A stretch of DNA of 10,491 nt from contig CAZOHN010000128.1 in NCBI GenBank assembly GCA_964579325.1, positions 1 through 10,491 of the forward strand, written 5' to 3'. The notes beneath the pieces are model-generated. The model had not been told where the DNA came from and made no database searches. It saw only the letters and a list, made by a program, of their open reading frames with translations. The DNA is from CAZOHN01 sp964579325 (GTDB taxonomy: Bacteria > Pseudomonadota > Alphaproteobacteria > Rhodobacterales > Rhodobacteraceae). Positions 1 through 7,064 of this stretch are shown here, in pieces (positions within the stretch are counted from its first letter, which is position 1; every line of letters begins with the position of its first letter). Both the position numbers and the translations under genes were made by a program.

Positions 1-1031
1 GGCTCAGCCGGTCGCTGATGGACTTCTCGAAGCTGGTCGAGGTGTTCGATCGCAACGGCGTCACGTTCGTCTCGGTGACCCAGCAGTTCAACACCACGAC
101 CTCGATGGGCCGGCTCACCCTCAATATCCTGCTCAGTTTCGCGCAGTTCGAGCGCGAGGTGACGGCCGAGCGCATCCGCGACAAGGTCCGGGCCAGCAGG
201 ATGAAGGGCATGTGGATGGGCGGCGTGCCGCCGCTCGGCTACCGCGTGAAGGCCCGGAAGCTCGTCGTCGACACTGCAGAGGCCGCCCATGTCCGCTGGA
301 TCTTCGACCGCTTCGTCGAGATCGGCTCGGGCACGGCGATGCTGAGGGAGCTTAAAGCGCGCGGGACCACCACGAGGAAGGGAGCCGCGATCACCAAGGG
401 GTTCCTCTACCGGCTCCTCAACAACCGGGCCTATATCGGGGAGGCCGTGCACAAGGGTGAGAGCTACCCCGGCGAGCACGCGGCGATCATCGATCGGCAC
501 ACCTGGGACAAGGTCCACGCGATCCTGCAGGAGAGCCCGCGCAAGCGCGCCGCGCGCACCCGGGCCGAGACACCGTCGCTGCTGAAGGGGCTGCTCTACG
601 GCCCGGACGGCGCCGCCTTCTCGCCCACCCACACGCGCAAGGGCGGCCGGCTCTACCGCTACTACGTCAGCCAGACCGTGTTGCGCCATGGCGCCGGCGC
701 CTGCCCAGTTGGCCGCTTGCCGGCGGGCGAGATCGAGGCGGCGGTGATCGACCAGCTGCGCGCCGTGTTCCGCCAGCCCGAGATCGTTGTCGGCACCTGG
801 AAGGCGGCGCGGCAACATGATCGCGAGATCACCGAAGCCGACGCTCGCGATGCGCTGGCCGGGCTCGACCCGCTCTGGGACGAGCTCTTTCCCGCCGAGC
901 AGGCACGGATCGTCCAACTCCTGGTCGAGCGCGTCGACATCGGCACCGCGGGGTTGAACGTGCGCCTGCGGATCGATGGGCTGGCGGCATTGGCGCAGGA
1001 GATGACCGCCGATCTGGAGCGGGCAGCATGA
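1..1031 (+). CDS. Large serine recombinase, C-terminal part (5' truncated by window)
   Basis: This is a site-specific DNA recombinase of the resolvase/invertase class with the C-terminal extension typical of element integrases. The frame is open to the window edge, and the residues before the first in-window ATG (position 18) read as family sequence, so that ATG is internal. The end of the catalytic domain is present (VTQQFNTTTSMGRL, then LLSFAQFEREVTAERIRDK leading into the long helix). The catalytic serine lies outside the window. A 'recombinase' DNA-binding domain follows (PPLGYR to about DRHTWDKV, bases 227-515), then a zinc-ribbon-like region (LLKGLLYG to PVGRLPAGEIE, bases 580-735). That region keeps the motif RLYRYYVSQ but has only one cysteine, so it probably binds no zinc. 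The C terminus (LFPAEQARIVQLLVERVDI) is typical of the subfamily. The stop overlaps the next start as ATGA, indicating translational coupling. Confidence 0.93.
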   Translation, partial: LSRSLMDFSKLVEVFDRNGVTFVSVTQQFNTTTSMGRLTLNILLSFAQFEREVTAERIRDKVRASRMKGMWMGGVPPLGYRVKARKLVVDTAEAAHVRWIFDRFVEIGSGTAMLRELKARGTTTRKGAAITKGFLYRLLNNRAYIGEAVHKGESYPGEHAAIIDRHTWDKVHAILQESPRKRAARTRAETPSLLKGLLYGPDGAAFSPTHTRKGGRLYRYYVSQTVLRHGAGACPVGRLPAGEIEAAVIDQLRAVFRQPEIVVGTWKAARQHDREITEADARDALAGLDPLWDELFPAEQARIVQLLVERVDIGTAGLNVRLRIDGLAALAQEMTADLERAA

Positions 1032-1444
1032 CTCGGGCCACGACGATCCCCGAGACCATCACCCTGCACGTGCCCTTTCGCGTCGCGAAGCGTGGCGGCC
1101 GGAAGGCGATGGTGCTACCTCCCGGCGCATCGACGCAGAGGGCGCGGGTCGACAACACCCTTGTCAAGGCGCTGGCCCGCGCGTTTCGTTGGAAACGGAT
1201 GCTCGACTCGGGCGAGGTCGCCACCATGGCCGAGCTGGCCCGGCGCGAGGGCATTGCGGTGTCTTACCTGACCCGAATCCTCGGCCTGACGCTGCTGGCG
1301 CCGGACATCGTCGAGGCGATCCTAGACGGGAGGCAGGGCCCAGAGGTGACGCTGGCGCGAATACTTGAGCCGTCTCCGGTGGAGTGGGAGGCGCAGGCGG
1401 CGTGTTTCGGCCACGACGGCTTGACACTGTCCATCCCTAGGTAA
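1028..1444 (+). CDS. Small helix-turn-helix partner of the serine recombinase (orf A)
   Basis: This 138-residue protein starts at the ATG that overlaps the recombinase stop, so the two genes are almost certainly cotranscribed and coupled. An N-terminal basic strand region (HVPFRVAKRGGRK, residues 14-26) is followed by DNTLVKALARAFRWKRML (residues 42-59). Next comes a helix-turn-helix resembling that of ParB/KorB proteins (TMAELARREGIAVSYLTRIL, residues 66-85) and the conserved stretch LLAPDIVEAILDGRQGPEVTLARILEP. Small proteins of this kind commonly follow such recombinases in alphaproteobacteria. A role as recombination directionality or DNA-binding factor is plausible but unproven. Likeness to orf B stops near residue 123 (Gln of EWEAQ), so the last 15 residues may come from joined foreign DNA. 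The stop codon TAA is at 1442-1444. Confidence 0.85.
   Translation: MTRATTIPETITLHVPFRVAKRGGRKAMVLPPGASTQRARVDNTLVKALARAFRWKRMLDSGEVATMAELARREGIAVSYLTRILGLTLLAPDIVEAILDGRQGPEVTLARILEPSPVEWEAQAACFGHDGLTLSIPR
1151..1396 (+). repeat. Island repeat, copy A (conserved core of the small partner gene)
   Basis: This stretch aligns without gaps to 7159-7404. Counted by hand, 44 of 246 bases differ (about 82% identity), and most differences are silent third-position changes. Roughly 13 of 82 residues differ. A shorter third copy lies at 9681-9747. All three copies point the same way and separate the cargo modules. Identity is too low for efficient homologous recombination, so the repeats look like independently acquired relatives rather than a fresh duplication. 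Confidence 0.85.
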
Positions 1445-1450
1445 CATTAG
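1421..1450 (+). promoter_or_regulatory. Possible promoter for the methyltransferase gene
   Basis: A perfect -35 hexamer TTGACA lies at 1421-1426, inside the end of orf A. The best -10 candidates are TAACAT at 1442-1447 (spacing 15) and CATTAG at 1445-1450 (spacing 18), both poor. The -35 forms half of the inverted repeat GACA-C-TGTC (1423-1431), which could be an operator. The following 100 bases are clearly richer in A and T than the flanking genes and contain the palindrome GAAATATTTC at 1468-1477. The call rests mainly on the -35 and the position. Confidence 0.3.
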
Positions 1451-1519
1451 GATATTGTTTTCGCATAGAAATATTTCGTCGGTGGATTTTCTGAGTTCTG
1501 CGGTGGCATCTTTGTAGGC

Positions 1520-1547
1520 TTCTCGAAAAGGAGAAAGAACGGACGTG
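1520..1547 (+). promoter_or_regulatory. Ribosome binding site deciding a GTG start, within a small hairpin
   Basis: AAGGAG at 1528-1533 is the only good Shine-Dalgarno sequence before the methyltransferase, 11 bases ahead of GTG at 1545. The next in-frame candidate, TTG at 1557, is too far away, so GTG 1545 is chosen. TTCTC (1520-1524) can pair with GAGAA (1531-1535) across a 6-base loop, which would partly hide the site. Whether this weak hairpin matters is unknown. Confidence 0.6.
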
Positions 1548-2813
1548 CATTGTGGATTGCGCAATTCCCCGTTGAAGGCGGTATCCGTCTTCACCGGAGC
1601 CGGCGGACTCGACATTGGCTTCGAGGCCGCTGGCTTCCAGACCCTTGTCGCGATCGAAAAGGACCCCGACGCGCGTGCGACCATCAATCTCAATCGACCG
1701 GAATGGGGGCTCCTAAACGAAGGCGATGCGTTGCGCATCCGGCCCGACGCGGTGCTGGCGAAGGCCGGCTGCATTCCCGGGGAGGTCGACGCCCTCATCG
1801 GCGGTCCGCCCTGCCAGCCGTTCTCGAAGTCCGCGTTCTGGGCTCGCGGCGAGACGCGGCGCCTGAACGATCCACGCGCCGAGACGATCGGCGCCATGAT
1901 GGATCTGGCCGAGGCACTGCTGCCCCGCGCGATCGTCATCGAGAACGTGCGCGGCATCGCCTACCGCAAGAAGGACGAGGCACTGCGGCTGGTGCGACAG
2001 CGGCTGCGCGCCATCAACAAGTCGCACGGCACCAGCTACCGGACGAGCGTCTTCCATCTGCACGCCACGGAGTTCGGTGTGCCGCAGATCCGTGAGCGCG
2101 CGTTTGTCGTCGCGCTACGTGACGGCGGCACCTTCCGCGCCCCGCTGCCGATCAACGCGCGCCTCCCCGAAGCGAACGAAGGAAGACTGTTGCCATGTCC
2201 GCGAGCGTGGGACGCGCTGGCCGAAGTGGCACCGACCGCCGAGGAGGCGGTACAGCTCCGGCTGAGCGGAAAATGGGCGGGACTTATCCCATCGATACCG
2301 GAGGGGGCGAACTACCTCTGGCACACTAAACGTGGCGGCGGGCTGCCCTTGTTCGGGTGGCGAACCCGATACTGGTCCTTTCTCCTCAAACTCGCGAAGG
2401 ACCTGCCATCTTGGACGATCCAGGCCGATCCAGGCCCGGCGACGGGACCGTTCCATTGGGATAACCGTCTCCTCTCCGTGGCCGAGATGGCCCGCATCCA
2501 GACCTTTCCGACGGGCTGGCGCTTCGCCGGCGACTATCGCTCCGCCCGCCGCCAGATCGGCAACGCTGTCCCTGCCGCGCTTGGGGAGGCGGTGGCGCGG
2601 CGATTGAGCTCTGTGCTGCTGCGTGAGCGGTCCGACAAGGCCCTTGCGCTGGCGGTGGAAAGGCGGGTCGATCTGCCCGCAGCCACCTCCCCGGCACCGG
2701 TAGCGCCAGCCTACCTCCGGCTGATGGGCGAGCATCGCGCTCATCCGGGGCACGGCAAGGGGCCGGGAGCCCTCCGCGTCACGCCCGCAGATCTCTTAGC
2801 CGATGTCTCGTAG
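1545..2813 (+). CDS. DNA (cytosine-5) methyltransferase
   Basis: This 422-residue enzyme would transfer a methyl group from S-adenosylmethionine to carbon 5 of cytosine in a specific DNA site. The ordered motifs of the family are all visible. They are motif I FTGAGGLDIGFEAAGF (16-31), motif IV GGPPCQPFS (86-94) with catalytic Cys90, motif VI ENV (133-135), motif VIII QIRER (181-185), motif IX around NRLLSVAEMARIQTFP (307-322) and motif X RQIGNAVPAALGEAV (336-350). The target recognition region is about 195-305; its site cannot be read from sequence. About 70 residues follow motif X, a tail rich in Ala and Pro. No conventional endonuclease gene is next to it. Its 3' end overlaps that of the convergent nuclease-helicase by 18 bases, and the two form one cargo module. 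It is most likely the self-marking half of a restriction-like system; an orphan regulatory methyltransferase is the alternative. Confidence 0.96.
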   Translation: MHCGLRNSPLKAVSVFTGAGGLDIGFEAAGFQTLVAIEKDPDARATINLNRPEWGLLNEGDALRIRPDAVLAKAGCIPGEVDALIGGPPCQPFSKSAFWARGETRRLNDPRAETIGAMMDLAEALLPRAIVIENVRGIAYRKKDEALRLVRQRLRAINKSHGTSYRTSVFHLHATEFGVPQIRERAFVVALRDGGTFRAPLPINARLPEANEGRLLPCPRAWDALAEVAPTAEEAVQLRLSGKWAGLIPSIPEGANYLWHTKRGGGLPLFGWRTRYWSFLLKLAKDLPSWTIQADPGPATGPFHWDNRLLSVAEMARIQTFPTGWRFAGDYRSARRQIGNAVPAALGEAVARRLSSVLLRERSDKALALAVERRVDLPAATSPAPVAPAYLRLMGEHRAHPGHGKGPGALRVTPADLLADVS

Positions 2814-5800
2814 GACCGGCGCGAGAGCCCGCACGCGGTGCCCATCGATGTCGAGGCCGAAGAGAGTACGGCTGCATAGGCTGCGAAGCGACTTCCACAG
2901 CAATGCTGACTCGTAGTCCTCAAGCTCGACCGGCACATGATCGAGTAGCGTCTCCGCACAGACGACAATCAGCCGCTCTTGCGTGCGCGAGAACGCCACG
3001 TTGGCGCGGTTGAGATTGAGAATGAAGCTCGCCGCTGCGCCAATGGCGTGCGGATCACTTTCCGTCCCGGACACTATAATGGTTGGACGCTCCCCGCCCT
3101 GCAGGCGCTCTACCGTGTCGATGATGCTGGCGGCCGCGGCAAAGGGCACGAGGCGTCCGCGCAGAAGAGCGCGCTGGGCGCGATGGGGCGTGATGATCGC
3201 TACGGAATCCGGCGGATGCTGATCCCGGGCGGCAAGCGCCTGTGCGATCAATTCCCCCTCAAGCGCATTGCTTTGTCGGGAGCCCCGCTCGGAATGGACG
3301 ACAAGGATCAAACCTTCGCGCGGGTGCCAGATGTCGGCCCAGTCGCCCGCCGCCGGCTGCGCCGTGGGATCTACCGCGCCTGGCTCCGACCCTTCGAGTT
3401 CGATCGCGTCGAGGTCCCGATAAACGCGCGAGATCAGCTCCCGGATAATCGGCGGAAGGCGGAAGGTGAATGTAAGCGGCGACTGTCGGTACGAAGCCGC
3501 CGGCGGCCGGCTCTCCTCGATGATGCGGAGGATCGCCTCGTAGGCGCTCCGAAACGGCTGATAATGCTGCGCGGGCGGCCGGTCCTCGTTCTCCCAGTCG
3601 TGCGCCACGATCGGGGCCAGCTGCCGATTGTCGCCGGCGAGCATGATCTCCCCTGTCGGCCGCACAAGCGTGGCGAGCGACAGGAAGTGCGGAAACACCA
3701 TCATGCTCGCCTCGTCGACAACGAGCATTTCGGCCTGGAACCCGCCGACATCGTTGCGGAAGGGGCCGCGCCGGCACAGCTCCTCGGCCATCTTGAGGAG
3801 TGCGCCTGTCGTGCCGCCGACCACGAGCACGCCGTCACGCATCCAGCCGCCGACAGGGCGCGCACACGGCCTCGACGGGAAGTTTCTGATCGCACTGACG
3901 TCGGGCGGCGGAGCGCTGCTGTGGCATCGCGAGAGGGTGACGGGCGACATCTCCAATCCCTGGCGCGCAGCCTCCGTGCGGAACGAGTCGAGGTAGAGTT
4001 CCAGCCTTCCCATCAGCGTCTGGACGGCGAGGTGCGTATGGGCCGCCACGAGCACAATGCCGCCCGTGCGTAGCCGCGCAGCGATCCGCGCAAGGATCGA
4101 CGCCGCGGTGGTCACTGTCTTGCCGGTTCCCGGCGGTCCCTTGAGCAACTGTACACGAGTATCGAGCCCTTCCATCACGGCGTTCCGCTGGTCGGGCGTC
4201 AGCGGCGCGCGGCGCGCGGCGTGGGGGACCTGCCAGTTGTCCAGGCAGGCGGCGAGCCTGTCACGGCGCGCAGGCGCCAGTGGCGCCTGCTCGGGCAGGA
4301 TTGGGTCCGAGGGCTCGAACCATGTGAACACGTGCCCACCCAGCCGGGATCGCAACCGACTTTCCACCCGGCCGGCGACGAAATCTGACGGGCTCTCGTC
4401 CACCGTCGCGTGGTCGAATACGGGCGCGCGTGGATCGGGCTTCCAGCTCGCTAGGACGTAAGTCGCATCGTGACTGAACATGGGTTCGAGGACGACTGTG
4501 CCAGCGGCCCAGTCGACCGACTGCACGATGCAGGTAATCCCGCCTCGGGTGATTTGGCCGAGTGTCTGGCTCCGGTTCGGGTCGCCGGACCAGGGCGACA
4601 GCCGGACGAATCCTTGGTCGAGCGAGGTGCGGATGGAGAATTCCTCCGGCGTGAGTCCAAAGGGCTGTGTGGCGATTGTGCCGTGGATCACGCCGTCCGC
4701 ATCCGTCCGGATGTCCGTCAGCGGCATCGTTCGGCCAGCCTGGACGCGGGCCGGCGGCGGCTGAATATGATCGGTCAGCCAATCGGTCATGGCGACGTGA
4801 TGATCGAGACGAAGGAAGTCGACCGCCGCGCGACCCGTCGTATCGATGCCAAGTTCGAATTGTTGCAGACGCGCGATTTCGAGCGCGGGCTTCTCAATCT
4901 CCTCGTTCTTGAAGCGGATGCGCTCCTCGATCCAGCGCAGCGCCTGCACTCGGGCCATGAGGTACGCCCGGATTAGCCCAGTTCGCTCGATGACGCGGTT
5001 GTAGCGCTCGACCGACGACCGGACCCGGTGATCGTCGAAACTCTCGGGGCTCGGCAGGCTCCGCCACGCCGCTCGCCAATACGGAGCTGTTAGCGTGTCG
5101 TGGAACCTGCTTCTGATCTCGAAGCGGTGGCGAAGCGCGCCGGCCTCACGCTCGCGAGCCCAGCCGCCGTCGATATCGACGTCCAGCGTCGTCTTGAAGT
5201 CGAAGATGTCCTGCTCGAACACGCGGTCGAGTTCCACCGGCGCGCCTGCAACCCGCCGGGTCCAGTGGTAGCGCTGACCGAACCAAGAGAGCGAGGTCGC
5301 GACGGCAAGACCACGCCCTGTCCACCCGAGCGCGAAGCGGCCGTCGACCTCGTCCTGAACGCAGGAGAAGATCAGCTGCTCCAAGCTCTCGCGGGAGCCG
5401 AGAAGCTCGCGCAAGTGTGACAATAGGGCCGATCCTGCGCGCGTGCACGCCTCGACCAGCTGCGTCATCTCGGACCGAGAGTAGACGTAGAAGTGGATGG
5501 GCGCGTACTCTGCTTCTGCGACCTCGCCAATCGCGTCGACCACGTCGTAAAGAAACTGCTGGACGAGCTGCCGCTCGGCCCCCGTGTCCTGATCGCTGAT
5601 CCCGGTCCAAGCTTGCCCCTGGAAGGTCACCACGTCCCGGCTCCGCGTCGCCAGCGGACGCCGCTCAACGCCCGCGTCCCTCTGTTCGCCCGGCTCGGGA
5701 TATGGGCGCTCCGCTACTACCGGCGTCGGCCTGCGCGTCTCCGGATCGAAGCGGGTCTCCACCATCCACTCGCTGGCGGTCACGTGCGCGGAAAGCGCGC

Positions 5801-6935
5801 CGACGCGGTTCTCTGTATAGTCGTAGTCCACCTGAAGGTAGACGCGGACAAGGCGCTGACCCGCCATCTCGTGAAGTGGCAGCTGACCGGCACCGGAATG
5901 CGGTAGCGAGCCCACTTGGAAGTTGTCCGGATCGCCTTCTCCGCGGGGCAGCGTCGAGCGCCTGGCCGTCGCCTTCGCGACGAGTTGGGCGAGGTTGGCG
6001 TCGAACCCGGGCGCCTGCCGCACCGCTTGGCCGGCGGCTGACTGAGGGTCGAGCGCCGCGAGGGCATCAATCGTGCCGACCCCGGTCTCTCGAAGGATCC
6101 GGCACGTCGTCGGCGGAAGTCCCGTGAGTTCGAGTCGTCGTAAACGGGCGCTTTCGGGCAGGCAGTGGACGTTGAAGACGCAACCGTCGCACTTCGAGTC
6201 GAGCCGGTAGTCCAGGGCATTCAGGTCGGCGTCGACGATGGCAGCGAGCAGCCCGTCCGAAGAGAGAAGGCGCTCTATGTCAGCGATCTCGATGTCAAAG
6301 TTGAGGGCCTGCCGGCCGATCATATCCTGCGGCTCGTTGGTGATCTCGTCGATCCTGACCACCACGCCCTCGATTGAGTCCTCATCGATCTGCCGTCCGG
6401 CTACCATTAGGGGCTCCTCGCGCACGAGTCGCCGAAGCATTGTCACGTACGCGGCCAGCTGCAGCCGGTGGTACGTGCGGTCCTTTCGGCTCGCCTTCCC
6501 CTCGACGATCCGCAAACGCGGCGTCCCGCGGTTCCAGAGCAGCACCAGAAAGTCGATCCGCCCGGAGAGCGCGAAGGTACCGATCTCGTGCGAGACCTCG
6601 ATTTCACGTCCGTATACGAGCGTTCCGGCGGTCACGGCCGCGAGAGCCGCTCGGAACGTCCGCCATGTGAGCGCTCGGGCACCCTCCTCGGGCTCGACAC
6701 CCTCCAGAAGGTTGGCCACCCCCCGCGCGCGGAGCGCGCGCTCCCACGCGTCCTCTGCCTCGCGTCCGACACCTTGCAGGACGGGGTCGAGTGCGTTGAA
6801 CAGACGTTCGGAAAAGGGCACGCTGCGAGCCAGTCGCCGGTTGTCGAGCCCGAGCTTGAAGCGACGCTCGCAGGACCGAAATCGGATGAATTCGCCGATT
6901 TCGCTGACTCTTATGGCAACCGGTGAAACTTGCAC
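2796..6935 (-). CDS. Cas4/RecB-like nuclease fused to SF1 helicase (1379 aa)
   Basis: The N-terminal part is a PD-(D/E)XK nuclease with Asp128 (GRID), Glu145-x-Lys147 (VEGK) and the RecB-type motif QLAAY (159-163). Cys22, Cys249, Cys252 and Cys258 have the Cas4/AddB/Dna2 spacing for an iron-sulfur cluster. A helix-hairpin-helix-like stretch (about 268-292) and a divergent RNase-H-like region (about 362-550) follow, an order known from TM0106-type RecB nucleases. Residues 550-905 are unrecognised. The C-terminal SF1 helicase shows a Q motif (Gln916), Walker A GPPGTGKT (933-940), Walker B VVDEAS (1072-1077), motif III GDNRQLAP (1101-1108), motif V near ERLQGGER (1276-1283) and motif VI NRANVAFSR (1309-1317). 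All key residues are intact. The GTG start is supported by GGGGAG six bases upstream. The likely activity is ATP-driven unwinding coupled to DNA cleavage, Dna2-like in architecture; the pairing with a methyltransferase suggests defence, though a DNA repair role is possible. Confidence 0.92.
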   Translation of the reverse strand: MQVSPVAIRVSEIGEFIRFRSCERRFKLGLDNRRLARSVPFSERLFNALDPVLQGVGREAEDAWERALRARGVANLLEGVEPEEGARALTWRTFRAALAAVTAGTLVYGREIEVSHEIGTFALSGRIDFLVLLWNRGTPRLRIVEGKASRKDRTYHRLQLAAYVTMLRRLVREEPLMVAGRQIDEDSIEGVVVRIDEITNEPQDMIGRQALNFDIEIADIERLLSSDGLLAAIVDADLNALDYRLDSKCDGCVFNVHCLPESARLRRLELTGLPPTTCRILRETGVGTIDALAALDPQSAAGQAVRQAPGFDANLAQLVAKATARRSTLPRGEGDPDNFQVGSLPHSGAGQLPLHEMAGQRLVRVYLQVDYDYTENRVGALSAHVTASEWMVETRFDPETRRPTPVVAERPYPEPGEQRDAGVERRPLATRSRDVVTFQGQAWTGISDQDTGAERQLVQQFLYDVVDAIGEVAEAEYAPIHFYVYSRSEMTQLVEACTRAGSALLSHLRELLGSRESLEQLIFSCVQDEVDGRFALGWTGRGLAVATSLSWFGQRYHWTRRVAGAPVELDRVFEQDIFDFKTTLDVDIDGGWAREREAGALRHRFEIRSRFHDTLTAPYWRAAWRSLPSPESFDDHRVRSSVERYNRVIERTGLIRAYLMARVQALRWIEERIRFKNEEIEKPALEIARLQQFELGIDTTGRAAVDFLRLDHHVAMTDWLTDHIQPPPARVQAGRTMPLTDIRTDADGVIHGTIATQPFGLTPEEFSIRTSLDQGFVRLSPWSGDPNRSQTLGQITRGGITCIVQSVDWAAGTVVLEPMFSHDATYVLASWKPDPRAPVFDHATVDESPSDFVAGRVESRLRSRLGGHVFTWFEPSDPILPEQAPLAPARRDRLAACLDNWQVPHAARRAPLTPDQRNAVMEGLDTRVQLLKGPPGTGKTVTTAASILARIAARLRTGGIVLVAAHTHLAVQTLMGRLELYLDSFRTEAARQGLEMSPVTLSRCHSSAPPPDVSAIRNFPSRPCARPVGGWMRDGVLVVGGTTGALLKMAEELCRRGPFRNDVGGFQAEMLVVDEASMMVFPHFLSLATLVRPTGEIMLAGDNRQLAPIVAHDWENEDRPPAQHYQPFRSAYEAILRIIEESRPPAASYRQSPLTFTFRLPPIIRELISRVYRDLDAIELEGSEPGAVDPTAQPAAGDWADIWHPREGLILVVHSERGSRQSNALEGELIAQALAARDQHPPDSVAIITPHRAQRALLRGRLVPFAAAASIIDTVERLQGGERPTIIVSGTESDPHAIGAAASFILNLNRANVAFSRTQERLIVVCAETLLDHVPVELEDYESALLWKSLRSLCSRTLFGLDIDGHRVRALAPVLRDIG

Positions 6936-6941
6936 TGCTCG

Positions 6942-6947
6942 CTCCCC
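6942..6947 (-). promoter_or_regulatory. Ribosome binding site of the nuclease-helicase
   Basis: On the minus strand GGGGAG lies six bases before GTG at 6935. This supports the GTG start, which comes just before the conserved Cys22 region, so no part of the nuclease fold is lost. Confidence 0.65.
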
Positions 6948-6991
6948 ACAGATCGCAGAATCTGGCGACGTAGATCCTGGAGCATCAAAGC

Positions 6992-7040
6992 TTTATCGGC
7001 TAACTTATGCAGGGACATTTTATCGGTGTCCACGTTATCG
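6992..7040 (+). repeat. Short direct repeats TTTATCGG in the nuclease-helicase control region
   Basis: TTTATCGG occurs at 6992-6999 and 7019-7026, start to start 27 bases, and a shorter TTATCG lies at 7035-7040. One copy sits at the predicted transcription start, one in the promoter spacer and one just upstream of the -35. The surrounding bases are richer in A and T than the genes. The arrangement fits repressor binding sites, but the repeats are short and chance is not excluded. Confidence 0.35.
7004..7032 (-). promoter_or_regulatory. Predicted sigma-70 type promoter of the nuclease-helicase with overlapping inverted repeat
   Basis: On the minus strand TGGACA (7032-7027, five of six matches to TTGACA) is followed after exactly 17 bases by CATAAG (7009-7004, four of six matches to TATAAT). 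Transcription would start near 6997, about 60 bases before the GTG start. The perfect inverted repeat GGACA-N9-TGTCC (7013-7031) covers the spacer and most of the -35, a position where a bound repressor would block polymerase. The island's own helix-turn-helix protein or a host regulator could bind here; this is inference. Confidence 0.5.
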
Positions 7041-7064
7041 ATCTACGGGCTAAGGCCCGCCCAT

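Noticed and set aside
1396..1444. Terminal inverted repeats or a target duplication bounding cargo module 1
   Set aside because: The ends near 1396-1440 and 7027-7065 share only a few short words such as TGTCCA; no continuous repeat or duplication could be found by eye.
1468..1477. Palindrome GAAATATTTC as a controller-protein operator for the methyltransferase
   Set aside because: A single 10-base palindrome in AT-rich DNA is likely by chance, and no controller protein gene is present beside the methyltransferase.
1322..1957. Open frame of 211 residues on -
   Set aside because: It crosses from orf A into the methyltransferase on the opposite strand, including the intergenic region, with no start signal or recognisable fold.
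2979..4073. Open frame of 364 residues on +
   Set aside because: It lies wholly opposite the helicase domain, whose motifs are certain; it is rich in Arg and Ala and has no recognisable domain, as expected for a shadow frame in GC-rich DNA.
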